This document shows positions 62,219 to 64,000 of a stretch of DNA of 64,000 bases, piece after piece (position 1 is the stretch's first letter; each line of letters begins with the position of its first letter). The stretch lies in NCBI RefSeq assembly GCF_012641405.1, contig NZ_JABAII010000001.1, positions 617,283 through 681,282 of the forward strand, in the 5' to 3' direction. Position numbers and translations under genes: made by a program. The notes under the pieces are model-generated. The model was not told the origin of the DNA. It saw only the letters and a list, made by a program, of their open reading frames with translations, and made no database searches. This DNA is from Rhizobium sp. P40RR-XXII. GTDB taxonomy: Bacteria; Pseudomonadota; Alphaproteobacteria; Rhizobiales; Rhizobiaceae.

Positions 62219-62710
62219 ATGAGCGACGAGATTTCGAGGGACGAAAAGCAGAGTTTGGCGGTGCGGTTGTTCGGTCGGGCGCTGCATGTCTATTTCGGCC
62301 TGACCCGCAGCATGACGCTTGGCGTGCGCGCGGCCTGTTTCGACCGGGAGGGGCGAATTTTCCTGGTGCGGCACTCCTACATCGCCGGCTGGCACATGCC
62401 CGGCGGCGGTGTCGAGCGCCATGAGACGGTGGAGCAGGCGCTGGCCAAGGAGCTGCGGGAGGAGGGCAATCTGGTGATCTTAGGCCGGCCGCAGCTCTTC
62501 CACGTCTATTTCAACAATCGCACCAGCAAGCGGGATCATGTCGTTTTCTACCGTGTCGAGGTCACCCAGGCCGCGCCGCGCAAGCCGGATCGCGAGATCA
62601 TCGAAAGCGGTTTCTTTGCGATCGATGCGCTGCCGCCTGGAACGACGAAGGCAACCTATCGCAGGCTGAAGGAATTGGAAGGAGCAGAGGCTCCTTCCAA
62701 CCACTGGTAG
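62219..62710 (+). CDS. NUDIX hydrolase
   Basis: A 163-aa protein. The NUDIX box is GGGVERHETVEQALAKELREEGNL, with the usual Arg and one Gly replaced (K-E-x-x-E-E, N for G). The catalytic Glu residues are kept. Substrate unknown; likely a nucleoside-diphosphate derivative. The start MSDEISRDEK at 62219 is 68 bases from the divergent phosphoesterase. Confidence 0.85.
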   Translation: MSDEISRDEKQSLAVRLFGRALHVYFGLTRSMTLGVRAACFDREGRIFLVRHSYIAGWHMPGGGVERHETVEQALAKELREEGNLVILGRPQLFHVYFNNRTSKRDHVVFYRVEVTQAAPRKPDREIIESGFFAIDALPPGTTKATYRRLKELEGAEAPSNHW

Positions 62711-62725
62711 CGACCGGCATTCGAA

Positions 62726-63715
62726 TTACGCGGCTTTTGCCAATTGCTCACGGCCATGCGGGCGACCGAGGTCTAGATCTGGGCCGATCGGCACGATGCC
62801 GGTGGGATTGATCGTCTTGTGGCTACGATAATAGTGGTTCTTGATATGCGCGAGGTTCACCGTCTCAGCAACGCCGGCAACCTGATAGAGATCGCGCAGA
62901 TAGGCCGAGAGGTTGGCATAATCGGCGATGCGGCGGATGTTGCATTTGAAATGGCCGACATAGACGGCGTCGAAGCGAACGAGCGTCGTGAACAGCCGCC
63001 AGTCGGCTTCCGTCAACCGGTCTGCGAACAGATAGCGTTTTGTCGCCAGCCGCTGGTCCAGCATATCGAGGGTTTCGAAGAGGCGTCGGGCATTTTCCTC
63101 GTAGGCCTCCTGGGCCGTTGCAAAGCCGGCCTTGTAGACGCCATTGTTGACCGTGTCGTAGACGCGCTCGTTCAAGGCATCGATATCGGCGCTGAGATCG
63201 GCGGGATAGAAATCCGCCTTGGAGCCGGTCAGGCCATCGAAGGCGCTGTTGAACATGCGGATGATTTCGGCTGATTCGTTATTGACGATCATACCGGTCT
63301 GCTTGTCCCAGAGAACGGGAACGGTCACCCGGCCGGAATAATGCGGATCGGCCTTGGTGTAGATTTCCCAAAGCGCCTTTGCGCCGAAGAGATGGTCGAC
63401 GGTGCCGCCGTCCTTTCCTTTGAATTCCCAGCCGTTTTCCAACATCAGCGGATCGACGATCGAGACCGAGATCAGCTCCTCGAGCTTCTTCAGCTTGCGG
63501 AAGATGAGGGTTCGATGCGCCCAGGGGCAGGCGAGCGACACGTAGAGATGATAACGTCCGGCCTCTGCCTTGAAGCCGCCGGTGCCGGTCGGGCCGGGGC
63601 TGCCATCCGCGGTCACCCAGTTGCGGAATTGCGACGCGGCGCGCTTGAAATGGCCCTTTGTTTCTTCCGTATTATACCAAACGTCATGCCAGACGCCGTC
63701 CACCAACATGCCCAT
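62726..63715 (-). CDS. Glutathionyl-hydroquinone reductase (Xi-class GST)
   Basis: A 329-aa protein of the YqjG/ECM4 class. The catalytic Cys is in SLACPWAHRTLIFRKLK, and the long N-terminal extension before it and the tail PTGIVPIGPDLD are typical. It reduces glutathionyl-(hydro)quinones with glutathione. Its promoter lies in the 190 bases before the IS5 transposase gene, so the insertion may have changed its upstream control. Confidence 0.88.
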   Translation of the reverse strand: MGMLVDGVWHDVWYNTEETKGHFKRAASQFRNWVTADGSPGPTGTGGFKAEAGRYHLYVSLACPWAHRTLIFRKLKKLEELISVSIVDPLMLENGWEFKGKDGGTVDHLFGAKALWEIYTKADPHYSGRVTVPVLWDKQTGMIVNNESAEIIRMFNSAFDGLTGSKADFYPADLSADIDALNERVYDTVNNGVYKAGFATAQEAYEENARRLFETLDMLDQRLATKRYLFADRLTEADWRLFTTLVRFDAVYVGHFKCNIRRIADYANLSAYLRDLYQVAGVAETVNLAHIKNHYYRSHKTINPTGIVPIGPDLDLGRPHGREQLAKAA

Positions 63716-63838
63716 TGCTCAATCCTTTCAGGGAAACTGCCGAGTAACTTATAGGGAAAGATACGGCATGCGCGGGAGATTTCGAGGCGGCAAATGCTGA
63801 ACACTGCGTCCCATACACGGTCGGGAGGGGCCGGACTA

Positions 63839-64000
63839 GGAGGTGTGGACTCTTGGGTTTCCAAGGCTGAGCGAATCAGATTCAAGACTGTCTTTTGGAG
63901 GCAGTCATGGGTGTTTTGGATCGTCTGATCCTTCGGGACGAACAGTGGGCGCGGATAGCGCATCACATCATTGGTGACGAGCGCACGCGCGGCTCGTCTG
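63839..64000. mobile_element. IS5-family insertion sequence, left end (cut by window)
   Basis: The sequence from GGAGGTGTGGACTCTTGG onward is followed by a transposase start 66 bases later. CTA just before it fits the short target duplications of this IS group. The right end is outside the window, so the boundary is approximate. Confidence 0.65.
63907..64000 (+). CDS. IS5-family transposase, N-terminal fragment
   Basis: Thirty-one codons are visible, beginning MGVLDRLILRDEQWARI and continuing HHIIGDERTRGSS, the standard N-terminus of rhizobial IS5-family transposases. TTGGAGG precedes the ATG. The frame is open at the window edge. Confidence 0.85.
   Translation, partial: MGVLDRLILRDEQWARIAHHIIGDERTRGSS

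Overview
The window reads as chromosomal DNA of an alphaproteobacterium in the Rhizobiaceae (Rhizobium/Agrobacterium/Sinorhizobium group). The evidence is a BacA peptide transporter, a NolR-type ArsR regulator, the fused TrpE-TrpG anthranilate synthase behind a W-W-W leader peptide, choline importer ChoXWV, BluB, a ShmR/HmuR-like heme receptor with an iron-responsive (IRO) box, and mosaic intergenic repeats resembling the RIME elements of rhizobia. I found no rRNA, tRNA, CRISPR array or phage block. The only clear insertion sequence is an IS5-family element cut off by the right edge.

Layout. 1-5.3 kb: end of bacA, a secreted polysaccharide deacetylase, an NnrU-family membrane protein, a YfgM-like TPR protein followed by GTPase Der, and an OhrR-like MarR regulator. 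5.6-13.3 kb, all on the minus strand: a GT4 glycosyltransferase, then oppABCDF with a KdgK-like sugar kinase as last gene. 13.5-20 kb: GH13 alpha-glucosidase, DUF2066 protein, adenine deaminase, a DUF559 nuclease gene enclosed by REP-like palindromes, and an omega-aminotransferase. 20.2-24.5 kb: nolR-like gene, PPOX protein, choXWV. 24.7-34 kb: thymidine kinase, cytochrome c, an unknown coiled-coil protein plus DUF2333 protein, a LuxR solo, a secreted ClpP-fold protein, YqhA, formate-THF ligase, and a PCMT-like methyltransferase. 34.1-39.4 kb: extensin-like peptidase, heme receptor, and an ABC-F ATPase preceded by a 23-codon upstream ORF with hairpins. 39.4-44.9 kb: LysR/quinol-monooxygenase pair, trpL-trpE(G), DUF2459, VOC protein. 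44.9-50.6 kb: bluB, CDF transporter-queF, DUF2076, a ClpP paralogue, DUF4336/TetR pair. 50.7-56.5 kb: VOC-MFS-DeoR unit, BenE-like transporter, leuA with a leucine-rich leader ORF. 56.6-64 kb: ABC exporter, ECF sigma/anti-sigma pair, TPR protein, phosphoesterase, NUDIX, glutathionyl-hydroquinone reductase-like GST, and the IS5 left end.

Most of the content is ordinary core metabolism and transport. The more interesting signals lie between genes. Three putative upstream-peptide leaders (trpL, a leuA leader, and an ABC-F leader) are each followed by hairpins. Two of them (trpL, leuA) have promoters placed so that the mRNA should start at or near the leader ATG. A match to the NolR box lies upstream of nolR. 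RIME-like repeats supply the stop codons of two genes. The DUF559 gene is tightly enclosed by palindromes. The best candidate for something under-described is the ABC-F leader (37.6-37.9 kb), followed by the DUF559/palindrome unit (17.9-18.5 kb).

All functions are assigned by reading the sequence and recalling family features. No database search was run, and start codons were chosen by ribosome-binding site and family length where possible.
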